DNA of 29,494 bases, from NCBI GenBank assembly GCA_029856295.1, contig JAHQWS010000225.1, positions 1-29,494 of the forward strand, read 5' to 3'. Source of the DNA: Promethearchaeia archaeon (GTDB taxonomy: Archaea; Asgardarchaeota; Lokiarchaeia; Sigyniarchaeales; SOKP01). The notes beneath the pieces were generated by a model, which saw only the letters and a list, made by a program, of their open reading frames with translations, was not told the origin of the DNA and searched no databases. Below, one piece after another: positions 16,192-23,922 of this stretch (position 1 is the stretch's first letter; each line of letters begins with the position of its first letter). The position numbers and the translations under genes were made by a program.

Positions 16192-16292
16192 GCCTCTGTG
16201 GCTTAGCGGTAGAGCAACATTTAATGCCATTTAGAATTAAATGTTAAAGATTCGTAATCTGTAGATCGGGGGTTCAATTCCCCCCAGAGGCT
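16192..16292 (+). tRNA. tRNA-Thr (anticodon CGU) with an anticodon-stem intron
   Basis: Acceptor GCCTCTG pairs with CAGAGGC, with discriminator T; D-stem GCTT/GAGC, D-loop AGCGGTA, anticodon loop TTCGTAA (CGT), and T-arm GGGGG-TTCAATT-CCCCC. The 5' strand of the anticodon stem is broken by about 29 bases. Removing 16219-16247 restores ACAGA pairing with TCTGT and gives a 72-base tRNA. No CCA is encoded. The gene abuts the stop codon of the convergent GTPase gene with no gap. Confidence 0.9.
16219..16247 (+). other. Non-canonical tRNA intron, anticodon stem of tRNA-Thr
   Basis: The 29-base insertion lies between positions 28 and 29. Exon AGCA (16213-16216) can pair with intron TGTT (16242-16245), with three-base bulges ACA and AAA and an inner helix TTTAAT/ATTAAA: a bulge-helix-bulge lacking a good outer helix. 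A competing perfect ten-base-pair hairpin (16216-16225 with 16236-16245) would hide the 5' site. A one-base shift of the boundaries is possible. Confidence 0.72.
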
Positions 16293-17309
16293 CTAAACTT
16301 CTACGGCTTCAACATAAATTTTTATTATATGTAATGCAAGCATTTTAAAAGCGTCTTCTATATTCTCACCTGTTTTTGCTGAGGTCTCGATATAGCTTAA
16401 TCCTAATTTATTTGCCAATGCTTCCCCCTCTTCTTTTGAAACTTGTCTCGAATCGGTTAAGTCAATCTTATTGCCAACTAAAACTAATGTAATACCCTCT
16501 GCTTCTTTTATAGTTTCATCCCACCAAAGTTTTACATTTTCAAAAGTCTCTTTTCTGGTCACATCAAATACTAAAATTCCTGCTTCCGCATTAGCGACAT
16601 AAGATTGCCTTACTCGTTTGAATTGAGATTGACCTGCTAAATCCCATATGACAAATCGAACTTTTGATTCTAATCCTTCAAATGTGCACTCTTTTTTCAT
16701 TATTGAAGTTCCGATTGTTGATTTATAATCCACATTAAAAACGTCCTCAACAAAACGATGTACCATGCTTGTCTTACCAACGGCTCCATCACCGCCTAGG
16801 ATTAATTTGAACGCATATTCTTCGGATTTAATCTTAAGTTTTTGAATTTTATCTATTTTACGTTCAATTTGACCCGCTGTTCTTTCTGTTATAATCTTAG
16901 GAATAACGGGACTGACAGTGCGACCATCAAAAATTCTCGCAATTTTCTCTGCTGCCAAATAGGCATATGGAAAAACGGGATCAATCATACCCATGCTATC
17001 TAATACTGTTACAAATATAGCTTCTGGTCCAGCTTCACAAAATATTAATCTATAATCTTCTGTGTCAAATGTTCCCGTTCCAAAAGCACCCGAGCTAAAT
17101 TCTTTTGTGATTCTATTGAGTACAGGCTCAACCAAAGCGCTCACGCCACCCACAATCTCTTCATCAATTGATTTATCATCCGAAGTTCCAGAGACCGCTT
17201 CCATTACCAAACCTTCTCTATTTACAATAATAGCAGCAATTAGATCCTTACCCACTTCTTGCTTATACCATTTCAATAAAGCCCCTAATCTTTTTCTATC
17301 AACACTCAC
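16293..17309 (-). CDS. Roadblock/LC7-like domain fused to a Ras-like small GTPase
   Basis: A 338-residue fusion. Residues 1-130 look like a roadblock/LC7 domain (IAAIIVNREGLVMEAVSG, then a helix-rich stretch and a strand pair). A charged linker (about 142-165) leads to a complete Ras-superfamily GTPase at 166-335. G1 is GGDGAVGKTS (172-181), the switch I threonine lies in STIGTS, G3 is WDLAGQ with catalytic Gln227, G4 is NKID (280-283), and G5 is ETSAK (308-312). All catalytic elements are intact. The C-terminus IYVEAVEV has no prenylation cysteine, so membrane binding would need partners. Such fusions are typical of Asgard archaea, where roadblock and small-GTPase families are expanded. The start is GTG. 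The stop codon directly abuts tRNA-Thr. Confidence 0.9.
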   Translation of the reverse strand: MSVDRKRLGALLKWYKQEVGKDLIAAIIVNREGLVMEAVSGTSDDKSIDEEIVGGVSALVEPVLNRITKEFSSGAFGTGTFDTEDYRLIFCEAGPEAIFVTVLDSMGMIDPVFPYAYLAAEKIARIFDGRTVSPVIPKIITERTAGQIERKIDKIQKLKIKSEEYAFKLILGGDGAVGKTSMVHRFVEDVFNVDYKSTIGTSIMKKECTFEGLESKVRFVIWDLAGQSQFKRVRQSYVANAEAGILVFDVTRKETFENVKLWWDETIKEAEGITLVLVGNKIDLTDSRQVSKEEGEALANKLGLSYIETSAKTGENIEDAFKMLALHIIKIYVEAVEV

Positions 17310-17526
17310 GAATACCGTTATTTTGTGATTTTTATGATTTAAATAACTAGAATTTATTAATCTATTTAATTCATTTGTCCTCTTTAAAATAAAAATATAG
17401 GAATTTAACCTTTATGATTTGAAAAAAATTGATTTTTAATGAATCTGTGTCAGCTCTTGTAAACATTCCCCTTTAGTGCTTTTTTGAACCATAATTTAGT
17501 AATAATCAGCATAATTTCTCCATTAT

Positions 17527-18321
17527 TTATCTTCCCTTGAAATTTGGTTTTCGCTTTTCAAAGAACGAACTGACTCCTTCTTGGAAATCTTCTGAAGCCG
17601 CGTTTTTCTTGATGTTAACAATTTCTTCACTCAATTGAGATTCTAAATCATTAGAAAATGAAGCAGTAAATAATTTTTTAGTACTCCCATACGCCATTGT
17701 TGGCCCATGACTAATTTTTTTTGCTATTCCTTTTACCTCTTCCAATAACGAATCTTCAGATGTGACTTTTGAAACTAAGTTAAATTTCATCGCTTCTTCA
17801 GCATTAAGCATCCTATTCAAAATTGCCATTTCATTTGCGAGTGGTAACCCCACGATCTTTGGTAAATGAAATGTCAGTGAAGAATCAGGAGAAAGACCTA
17901 CACTCGTAAAAGCTACACCAAATTTAGCGTTTTCTGAACATATTCTGACATCACAAGCACACGCTAAACTAAGGCCCACACCAAAACAAGCGCCATTTAC
18001 AGCCGCGATTGATGGAGCATTTATATTTTTTAGCATTTTTATCCCTTTATGGAAAATTGTTGCCAAATTAAACAAAAAATTATCAGGTTCTTCTGTTTTT
18101 TTAAACGCACCTAAATCACCTCCGGCACAAAACGTATTACCTTTCCCGGTAATAATTACACACCGAACTTTTTCATTTTTCGCAATTTCTTCCAAAGCAG
18201 AACAAAAATCCTCAGCCAATTGAAAATTTAACGCATTCAATTGATCTGGCCGATTTAAATACATTATAGCATAATACTCAGATTCATCTACTTCTAATAG
18301 TATTGTATCTAATTTTGACAT
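17527..18321 (-). CDS. Enoyl-CoA hydratase/isomerase family (crotonase) protein
   Basis: A 264-residue crotonase-fold acyl-CoA enzyme. The oxyanion-hole segments are GKGNTFCAGGDLGAF (about 59-73) and NGACFGVGLSLACACDVR (about 109-126). The region that in true hydratases carries the first catalytic glutamate reads KFGVAFTSVGLSPDSSLTFH, so that glutamate is missing. The SPDS aspartate resembles the PaaG/isomerase subgroup, in which an aspartate acts. I therefore favour an acyl-CoA isomerase or related activity over a simple hydratase; the substrate is unknown. The start is ATG. No other acyl-CoA genes are adjacent, so pathway context is lacking. Confidence 0.88.
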   Translation of the reverse strand: MSKLDTILLEVDESEYYAIMYLNRPDQLNALNFQLAEDFCSALEEIAKNEKVRCVIITGKGNTFCAGGDLGAFKKTEEPDNFLFNLATIFHKGIKMLKNINAPSIAAVNGACFGVGLSLACACDVRICSENAKFGVAFTSVGLSPDSSLTFHLPKIVGLPLANEMAILNRMLNAEEAMKFNLVSKVTSEDSLLEEVKGIAKKISHGPTMAYGSTKKLFTASFSNDLESQLSEEIVNIKKNAASEDFQEGVSSFFEKRKPNFKGR

Positions 18322-18471
18322 ATCTTATCATTAAAATAATTATTTCAATATTAAAAGATAATAAAGAATAAAAGATTTAAAATTTCAACAATTCTTTTAA
18401 ATTGCTAACAAATACTTAAAAAAAAAAATTTTAAATTTCAATAGTTTTACTACATCAAAATAATTGCCAAG

Positions 18472-18479
18472 TATAAAAT
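18472..18479 (+). promoter_or_regulatory. TATA-like element upstream of tRNA-Leu
   Basis: TATAAAAT about 55-62 bases upstream of the tRNA 5' end predicts a leader of about 35 bases, removed by RNase P. The leader contains a CTCC/GGAG hairpin (about 18484-18501). Confidence 0.4.
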
Positions 18480-18566
18480 TAGACTCCAAGAGCTATAGGA
18501 GCCTTTATGCTTCATTGGAATCAAATTACCAGTGCAGGGGTAGCCAAGTTAGGCCTACGGCGCTAG

Positions 18567-18599
18567 TTTACGGGGCTGTAACGCACCAAATAAGGTGAA
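18567..18599 (+). other. tRNA-Leu intron 1 (position 30/31, anticodon stem)
   Basis: A 33-base intron. It shows a full bulge-helix-bulge: outer helix CGG/CTG, bulge AAA at the 3' site, four-base-pair central helix CGCT/GGTG (with G-U pairs), bulge AGT at the 5' site, and inner helix TTA/TAA. Cutting after the second base of each bulge restores the CTAGA/TCTAG stem exactly. Confidence 0.85.
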
Positions 18600-18612
18600 A
18601 CTGAGGCTCTAG

Positions 18613-18640
18613 GCAAAGAGAGTATTTCTCTCTTAGAGAG
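18613..18640 (+). other. Probable tRNA-Leu intron 2 (variable arm)
   Basis: About 28 excess bases after the anticodon stem, including a perfect hairpin AAGAGAG-TATTT-CTCTCTT (18616-18634). Exon CTCT (18607-18610) can pair with AGAG (18635-18638), followed by a three-base bulge, but the 5' bulge would be five bases. Boundaries are therefore uncertain by a few bases, and an unusually long unspliced variable arm is the alternative. Confidence 0.5.
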
Positions 18641-18667
18641 AGTGGAATAGTCCTTCGTGGGTTCAAA

Positions 18668-18702
18668 ATGTCGACCATCATTTCGATGGATTTCCATGAA
18701 AA
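18668..18702 (+). other. tRNA-Leu intron 3 (position 59/60, T-loop)
   Basis: A 35-base intron with textbook bulge-helix-bulge: outer helix is the T-stem GTGGG/CCCAC, central helix TTCA/TGAA, bulges AAA (18666-18668) and AAT (18701-18703). Cutting after the second base of each bulge yields the seven-base loop TTCAAAT. Confidence 0.87.
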
Positions 18703-18820
18703 TCCCACCTCCTGCATTCTTTATTCTTTTATTATATAAATTTTTAAATCAACAGACCTTTACTATAAAAATTGAATAAATTTATTGCTATATATGATTT
18801 GAAAATATAAGTAGATAGAA

Positions 18821-20182
18821 ATGTCTAAAGATAATAAAATAAACTTTCCGGAAGAATATAAGCAAATTAGAGAAACTTTTTTAAAAAATCTGAAACAGGA
18901 AAATTTACAGAAGGCGTATTCAAATATTAGAGAAATTCTTGACTATCCTGGTTATTTTTATCTTGAAGCTGTATGGGATGATGTAATTGAGTTATTCGAA
19001 AGGATTACTAGAGAATTAATTAGCGATGATTGGGGGGATTTGGTGAAAAAGATCCGTGAAAATCCGAATGATGTTGATGCCTTATACGACCTCGCTTACA
19101 ATTTATACGAAGAAAGTGCTCATAGCATTGCAGCTACTTTTTTATCGAGAGCAAATAAAATAAAACCTCAAGATGAAAAAATCGTTTCTGAGCTTGTTGT
19201 GAATTTAGAATTTATGATGTTGAATCAAGATGCTTGTACTATACTATCTGAAGCGGAAGAATTGCTTGAAACCAGTGAATTTTGTAGATACTTATTGGGA
19301 TTTAATAGAATAATAACAGGCAACATTGATGAAACCGAGAAACTTATTCTAACAATTCAAGATAGTCAAGATAAGGACATTCAATTTATGGCAAAATCAT
19401 TAAAAGGAATGATCAACAAAATTTCAGCTTTGAAGAAATCTCGGCTACTAGATAATACAGATTTACGTGGATGGCATATGGTGCTTAACGGTTCAATTCT
19501 GTTACATCTTTCTCCCTATGGTATAGATGATGGTATGTATGGGCGCTATGCTTATATATCTGATTCTTATTCCTTATGTCGTCATGGAATTGACAGATTA
19601 AAAAGTGTATTAGATGCCGCTAGAATCGATGTACCTTATATAATATCCTTACCAGACCGTTCAAGTCAAATACTAGCTATGGCAACTTCACAAATTTTTA
19701 GAAAACCCCTCAAAATTTGGGATGAAGTTGATATAAATACAGAAGGACTTATTGTAGCTTACGATTTAAATGAAATTTATTCAGAGGAAATCATACTTGA
19801 TATAGCAGACCATAGAATTGGACAGATTTTGTGGGCCCATGGTTCTTGTTGGACTTATCCTTTTCCTTTTGCTCCCGATATTACTACATATCTTTATCAA
19901 CAAAATAATTCTCCTTGGGGTGGAAGCGGTATGGGTTATAATATAAAATCTAAGAGAATCGAAATCTTAGAAATTGATAAGTCAGAGGACGAAGATTTAT
20001 CACAACAAATAATTAGAGCTGAAAGAGATCAAGACTATATTGACGATTTAGACGATCTTCTTGCCATGGTTAAATCTCTGAATTTAATAAACGATGAGAG
20101 TAAACCCGGCATATTTCGAACGAATGGAAGACGAATGCACCAAAGAGTAGGCTCTCCTGTTTTAAGCAATAGATTTATGTAA
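18821..20182 (+). CDS. Helical-repeat (TPR-like) protein of unknown function
   Basis: I do not recognise this 453-residue protein. Residues about 1-205 are helical, with a TPR-like unit in ENPNDVDALYDLAYNLYEES and a following repeat (AATFLSRANKIKPQDEKIVS). From about 215 an alpha/beta region begins (GWHMVLNGSILLHLSPYGID). It contains ARIDVPYIISLPDRSSQILA and EGLIVAYDLNEIYSEEII, a layout that loosely recalls phosphoribosyltransferase-like folds. An aromatic, proline-rich segment follows (HGSCWTYPFPFAPDITTYLY). An acidic linker leads to a basic tail ending GRRMHQRVGSPVLSNRF-M, which looks like a conserved binding motif. No signal peptide or membrane helix is seen. The start is ATG, 104 bases after tRNA-Leu, and it converges on the DP2 gene. 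Confidence 0.65.
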   Translation: MSKDNKINFPEEYKQIRETFLKNLKQENLQKAYSNIREILDYPGYFYLEAVWDDVIELFERITRELISDDWGDLVKKIRENPNDVDALYDLAYNLYEESAHSIAATFLSRANKIKPQDEKIVSELVVNLEFMMLNQDACTILSEAEELLETSEFCRYLLGFNRIITGNIDETEKLILTIQDSQDKDIQFMAKSLKGMINKISALKKSRLLDNTDLRGWHMVLNGSILLHLSPYGIDDGMYGRYAYISDSYSLCRHGIDRLKSVLDAARIDVPYIISLPDRSSQILAMATSQIFRKPLKIWDEVDINTEGLIVAYDLNEIYSEEIILDIADHRIGQILWAHGSCWTYPFPFAPDITTYLYQQNNSPWGGSGMGYNIKSKRIEILEIDKSEDEDLSQQIIRAERDQDYIDDLDDLLAMVKSLNLINDESKPGIFRTNGRRMHQRVGSPVLSNRFM

Positions 20183-20233
20183 AGAAGAAAATTTTATGTC
20201 TTAAAAGAAAGGAAAATAGAACAAATTTTACAA

Positions 20234-23200
20234 TTAAAAGAAGTCCGATAACTTTTGTTGTTTGATTTTAGGATTATTTGTTAAACTAACTACATATTCT
20301 TCGATTAATTCCATGCGTTGTCGTGTGTAATTATCCAACTCAAATTCTTTACAAAGTTTGAGAGCACGGGGTATATATTTCGCAATGCCACCACGGTTCA
20401 CAGTTAAAATTACATTATTTCCACATATAGGACATTTACCTCCATTCGAAATTGGGGGGCGCCTAAATTTTTTATTACATTTTACGCATCTAAATTCTTG
20501 TACAGAAAATTTTCTCAAATTACCTAAGATATCTGGATTAAAGTGAGAGGATAAAATCTTTTTTGCAACGTTTTTAGCTTCAACAGCTTTAATTATTTTT
20601 GCAAGATGTAATTGACCATCAATTTTATCATCCATGGACTCATATGTTTTGTATGCGGATGTGGTGGGCCCTTCATTAATATCATTAGTAGGGATATTAA
20701 ACCCGATTCTCTCGTATTGTTCTGTAGTTCCTAATCGACTCTTAATTAAGTTCATTATGCTTTCTATCTCTGAAGGGGAAGCATATCGTTCAGTTGCTTC
20801 ATAAAATTCCAAGGGATATCGAAAATGAGTGTCTAAATTATGCGCTTCGATATCTATTTCATTGGGATCTAAAATTGAACTTATTACTAGTGTAGCATCC
20901 ATTCTCCCTCCGATTTTACTCGGTAAGTAATGCCTTGAAAAATTTAAAAGAGGATCCAATAGAAGCATTATTCCATCTTCATCACCATCACAATTGCGCC
21001 TTTTCGCGGCATGCCAATAGGGGTGGGCATAAATTGAACGTGCAGGACTAAATCCAATTATTCGTCCTATTATCCCTGCGCTGGTATGTGGGGCTAAACC
21101 CACAGCTATATGCCCTATAAGCTCTTCTTTTTTGCTAACGTTGTAAAAATGATTCATATTATAAAAGTATTCTAACTCGTCATCTAAAAAATTAGCGACC
21201 TTAATGAAATAATTGGCACAATCATCAGATAGGAGTATATCTTGAACTTTTAATTCAAGAATTTGATCTTCATCACTTAGCGGATCTCCCTTATAATCAT
21301 TCCGATATCCAAGTTCTTTAAGGTTTTCAATAGATGTACCAATCTCTTTTGGTTTAAAATGAGTTAGGGGTATATCAGTAGCATCATACCTAATTTCTGC
21401 AGTTTTATATACTAAAACACCATTTTTCGCTCTTAAGATGCCTTTTTCGATAGGTTCTGGGATCTTAAATTTGCTTGTCATACCAAGAATGCCTTTAAAC
21501 TTTTTTGGCAAGGGAAGATTCATAGATTTCAGCACCTTATCAACATATCCTCTTATATTAAACATAGCATCACTCGACGTTTTTAAATAACGTTTACATT
21601 TAGAACACTCTTCTTCGTCTTGAGGGAAAAGTTTCTTGCAATTTTCGCAAATATTTTGAACTTCAGTATGAGTATCGCATTTAGGACAAAGATTAAATAT
21701 AGATACCATTCCACATTTAGGACATTTCTTCCGGCAGACATCAATCATCACTTTACCGAACTCTAACGCCTTTTCAACCAATCTTGAATTACCAACTTTA
21801 TCACTTAATGGAAATAATACATGAACCCCTTTCATACTCTTTCTTTCGGACTTTTCAGGACGTCCCATGCGAGATCCCATGAAATATGGCGCTTTATCTT
21901 TGATTTTTATTGAAGACAATTTATAAAAATAGGAAAAAACAGTATCATCAGGTTCAATTTCAGGCGAATTTTCAGTTTCAAGGTTAAATATTGCTATATA
22001 AATATGATTCATAGGTTCACTGAAAATGATTCTGTCATCTCTAATTTTATGTTTTATAAATGCTTTTTCTAAGAGCTCTTTAATATATTTATCAATTTTT
22101 ATGACTATTTCTTTCTTTGAATTATCAAAATAACTTTTACTAAAAGTTTTTCTCAATTCTGCTAACTCTTCCACTGAAAGGTTGCCCCAAAAATCTGTAA
22201 AAGCAGGATGTAAAGGAATTTTATATTCTCGGGAGATTTTTAATGCCTCATCGGCAGCTGGTTTATTATCAAAAGGATTTTCAATAAATTCCCTTATCCT
22301 CTCTTTTAATGACTTAAGATTTTTAACTGCTTTTTCTAATTCTAATGACCACCACTCTTCTACATAGCCCGATGGGATTAATTTATGATTGTTTTCAGAA
22401 AATTCTCCAAAACCAAAAAGGATATCTCCCAAAAATAAGATCTTTTGTATTTCAGGAAAAATTTTATGTGCTTTATTAACTCCTGAAACTCTTATAACAT
22501 CTCCATTTTTTAATTTAACAATTGGAGGTTCAATACTACTTACCGGACAAATACTTGTACTTTTTCCAGGACGCTCTATCCTAAGTTGCGTTCCTATAGC
22601 AACAAAATCATCTAATGTGGCCATTGTTGCCGGATGGAATCCTCCAGCAGCTAAACCTGTATTACGTGATCTACCATATCTAATCCTATGGCCCCCCACT
22701 ATTGATGGGTAACTAAAAACAGGTCTACCTGCGATAATATCTGCAACAAATTTGTTATTTGGCAATATTTTTTCTACAGGTTTCTTTTGAACATGACTAG
22801 TATCGTCAAAATTGTTATTTTCGTTAGATTTATCCTCTTTTAATGAAATTTTTTTTAATTCACTTAACCAATCCCAGCCCTCCAAGTTCATACTTTTGGC
22901 TATTTTAAGAAGTTTCGGTGCTTTAAGAAGTATTCCATCATTTAATACGAGACAAGCACCTCCTCGGATATTATTAGTTTCAACCCTCGGGAGATCTCTA
23001 AATGCTGATACCTCCTCAACTTCTGTTGAATCTCCATTGATCTCAACAGGTAGATGCTCAACCGCATACCTTATCTCATCATTTGATGAGGGATATTGGA
23101 GGTGAACTCTTCTATCATACAGTTTCACTTCTTCCACATATCTTCCAATCTCTCCTTCAGTGGCACTATACTTTGGTATATTTGATTTTTTTCTTACATA

Positions 23201-23689
23201 GTCAGCGATGAGAACACATAATGCTGCTGTAGTACCCCCCGCCGCCCTGATTGGACCAGCAAAATATAATGATAAGTATTGATTTCCTTGTTGATCTTTT
23301 CGAATCTTAATTTTTGAAATTCCCTCAAGAGGAGCACTTACAACTCCCATTGTCTTTATTGCCAATCCTATTCTGATAGATCTCTCAACTTTCACTTCCA
23401 ACGATTCCATATTCCCAATTTTCCCATCTAAAATATCTGAGACGATATGGAATGTAATTTCATCATCAGTTTGCCCTTGACTTTTTAAATCCCTTATAAC
23501 TTCAGCAACTCCTTCAGGACCTACCAATTTCTCTACTCTTCCAGCTAAATCTTTAGCGTGTGGTGATTCAACAAAGAGTTCTGGATCAAATCCTTTCTTA
23601 CGTGCTTCTTCAGCAATATCATAACATTGATTAACTTTACGTTGTATTAATTCAAAATATTCCTGCATCTCCATACTCATTTCTACCAT
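20234..23689 (-). CDS. dp2: DNA polymerase D large subunit (DP2)
   Basis: The catalytic subunit of the archaeal replicative polymerase D. The 1151-residue protein has the conserved N-terminal region (YLSLYFAGPIRAAGGTTAAL) and GGHRIRYGRSRNTGLAAGGF. A zinc cluster occupies about 650-700 (CPKCGMVSIFNLCPKCD). The catalytic segment is HPYWHAAKRRNCDGDEDGIM, where the NCDGDED aspartates (about 898-903) coordinate the metals of the double-psi barrel active site. A second zinc motif lies at about 1065-1087. The last eight residues, QQKLSDFF, form a PCNA-interacting (PIP) box. No intein interrupts the catalytic site, although inteins are frequent there in other archaea. The start is ATG. It is divergent from the DP1 gene with 233 bases between. 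Confidence 0.97.
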   Translation of the reverse strand: MVEMSMEMQEYFELIQRKVNQCYDIAEEARKKGFDPELFVESPHAKDLAGRVEKLVGPEGVAEVIRDLKSQGQTDDEITFHIVSDILDGKIGNMESLEVKVERSIRIGLAIKTMGVVSAPLEGISKIKIRKDQQGNQYLSLYFAGPIRAAGGTTAALCVLIADYVRKKSNIPKYSATEGEIGRYVEEVKLYDRRVHLQYPSSNDEIRYAVEHLPVEINGDSTEVEEVSAFRDLPRVETNNIRGGACLVLNDGILLKAPKLLKIAKSMNLEGWDWLSELKKISLKEDKSNENNNFDDTSHVQKKPVEKILPNNKFVADIIAGRPVFSYPSIVGGHRIRYGRSRNTGLAAGGFHPATMATLDDFVAIGTQLRIERPGKSTSICPVSSIEPPIVKLKNGDVIRVSGVNKAHKIFPEIQKILFLGDILFGFGEFSENNHKLIPSGYVEEWWSLELEKAVKNLKSLKERIREFIENPFDNKPAADEALKISREYKIPLHPAFTDFWGNLSVEELAELRKTFSKSYFDNSKKEIVIKIDKYIKELLEKAFIKHKIRDDRIIFSEPMNHIYIAIFNLETENSPEIEPDDTVFSYFYKLSSIKIKDKAPYFMGSRMGRPEKSERKSMKGVHVLFPLSDKVGNSRLVEKALEFGKVMIDVCRKKCPKCGMVSIFNLCPKCDTHTEVQNICENCKKLFPQDEEECSKCKRYLKTSSDAMFNIRGYVDKVLKSMNLPLPKKFKGILGMTSKFKIPEPIEKGILRAKNGVLVYKTAEIRYDATDIPLTHFKPKEIGTSIENLKELGYRNDYKGDPLSDEDQILELKVQDILLSDDCANYFIKVANFLDDELEYFYNMNHFYNVSKKEELIGHIAVGLAPHTSAGIIGRIIGFSPARSIYAHPYWHAAKRRNCDGDEDGIMLLLDPLLNFSRHYLPSKIGGRMDATLVISSILDPNEIDIEAHNLDTHFRYPLEFYEATERYASPSEIESIMNLIKSRLGTTEQYERIGFNIPTNDINEGPTTSAYKTYESMDDKIDGQLHLAKIIKAVEAKNVAKKILSSHFNPDILGNLRKFSVQEFRCVKCNKKFRRPPISNGGKCPICGNNVILTVNRGGIAKYIPRALKLCKEFELDNYTRQRMELIEEYVVSLTNNPKIKQQKLSDFF

Positions 23690-23761
23690 AAATTAAAACC
23701 TTACAAACTACTTTTGGAGTTTTTAATAAAATATACTTAAAATATAATATGATTATTCTTC

Positions 23762-23780
23762 AGTGAAAAATAAATTCACT
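23762..23780. repeat. Inverted repeat between the divergent polymerase D genes
   Basis: AGTGAA and TTCACT, separated by seven A/T bases, form a perfect six-base-pair inverted repeat in the 233-base divergent promoter region. It could be a regulator-binding site; a small palindrome like this can arise by chance. Confidence 0.35.
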
Positions 23781-23922
23781 TATTAATCCACTATTCAATT
23801 TTATTTTTTAATCTAATGAGATTGTTAATTTATCACTGCCTTACGATATAAAAAGAAAAAATGTTTTTCCTTTAATAACAAATGATTTAATTGTATTCTA
23901 CTAAAATAATAATAATTCTACT

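Larger units (their letters stand above)
18534..18716 (+). tRNA. tRNA-Leu (anticodon GAG) interrupted by two or three introns
   Basis: A class II tRNA spread over 183 bases. Acceptor GCAGGGG pairs with CTCCTGC, discriminator A; D-arm GCC-(13-base loop with GG)-GGC; anticodon loop CTGAGGC (GAG); T-stem GTGGG/CCCAC. Removing 18567-18599 gives the anticodon stem CTAGA/TCTAG, and removing 18668-18702 gives the standard T-loop TTCAAAT. The variable region is about 28 bases too long for an archaeal tRNA-Leu, consistent with a third insertion. The short variable stem GGA-ATAG-TCC is retained. No CCA is encoded; a T-rich run follows. Confidence 0.88.

Noticed and set aside
17455..17512. 20-codon minus-strand frame downstream of the crotonase gene
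   Set aside because: Too short, with no motif; only a weak purine run precedes it.
20234..23689. Intein in DP2
   Set aside because: The catalytic segment is continuous and the protein has normal length.
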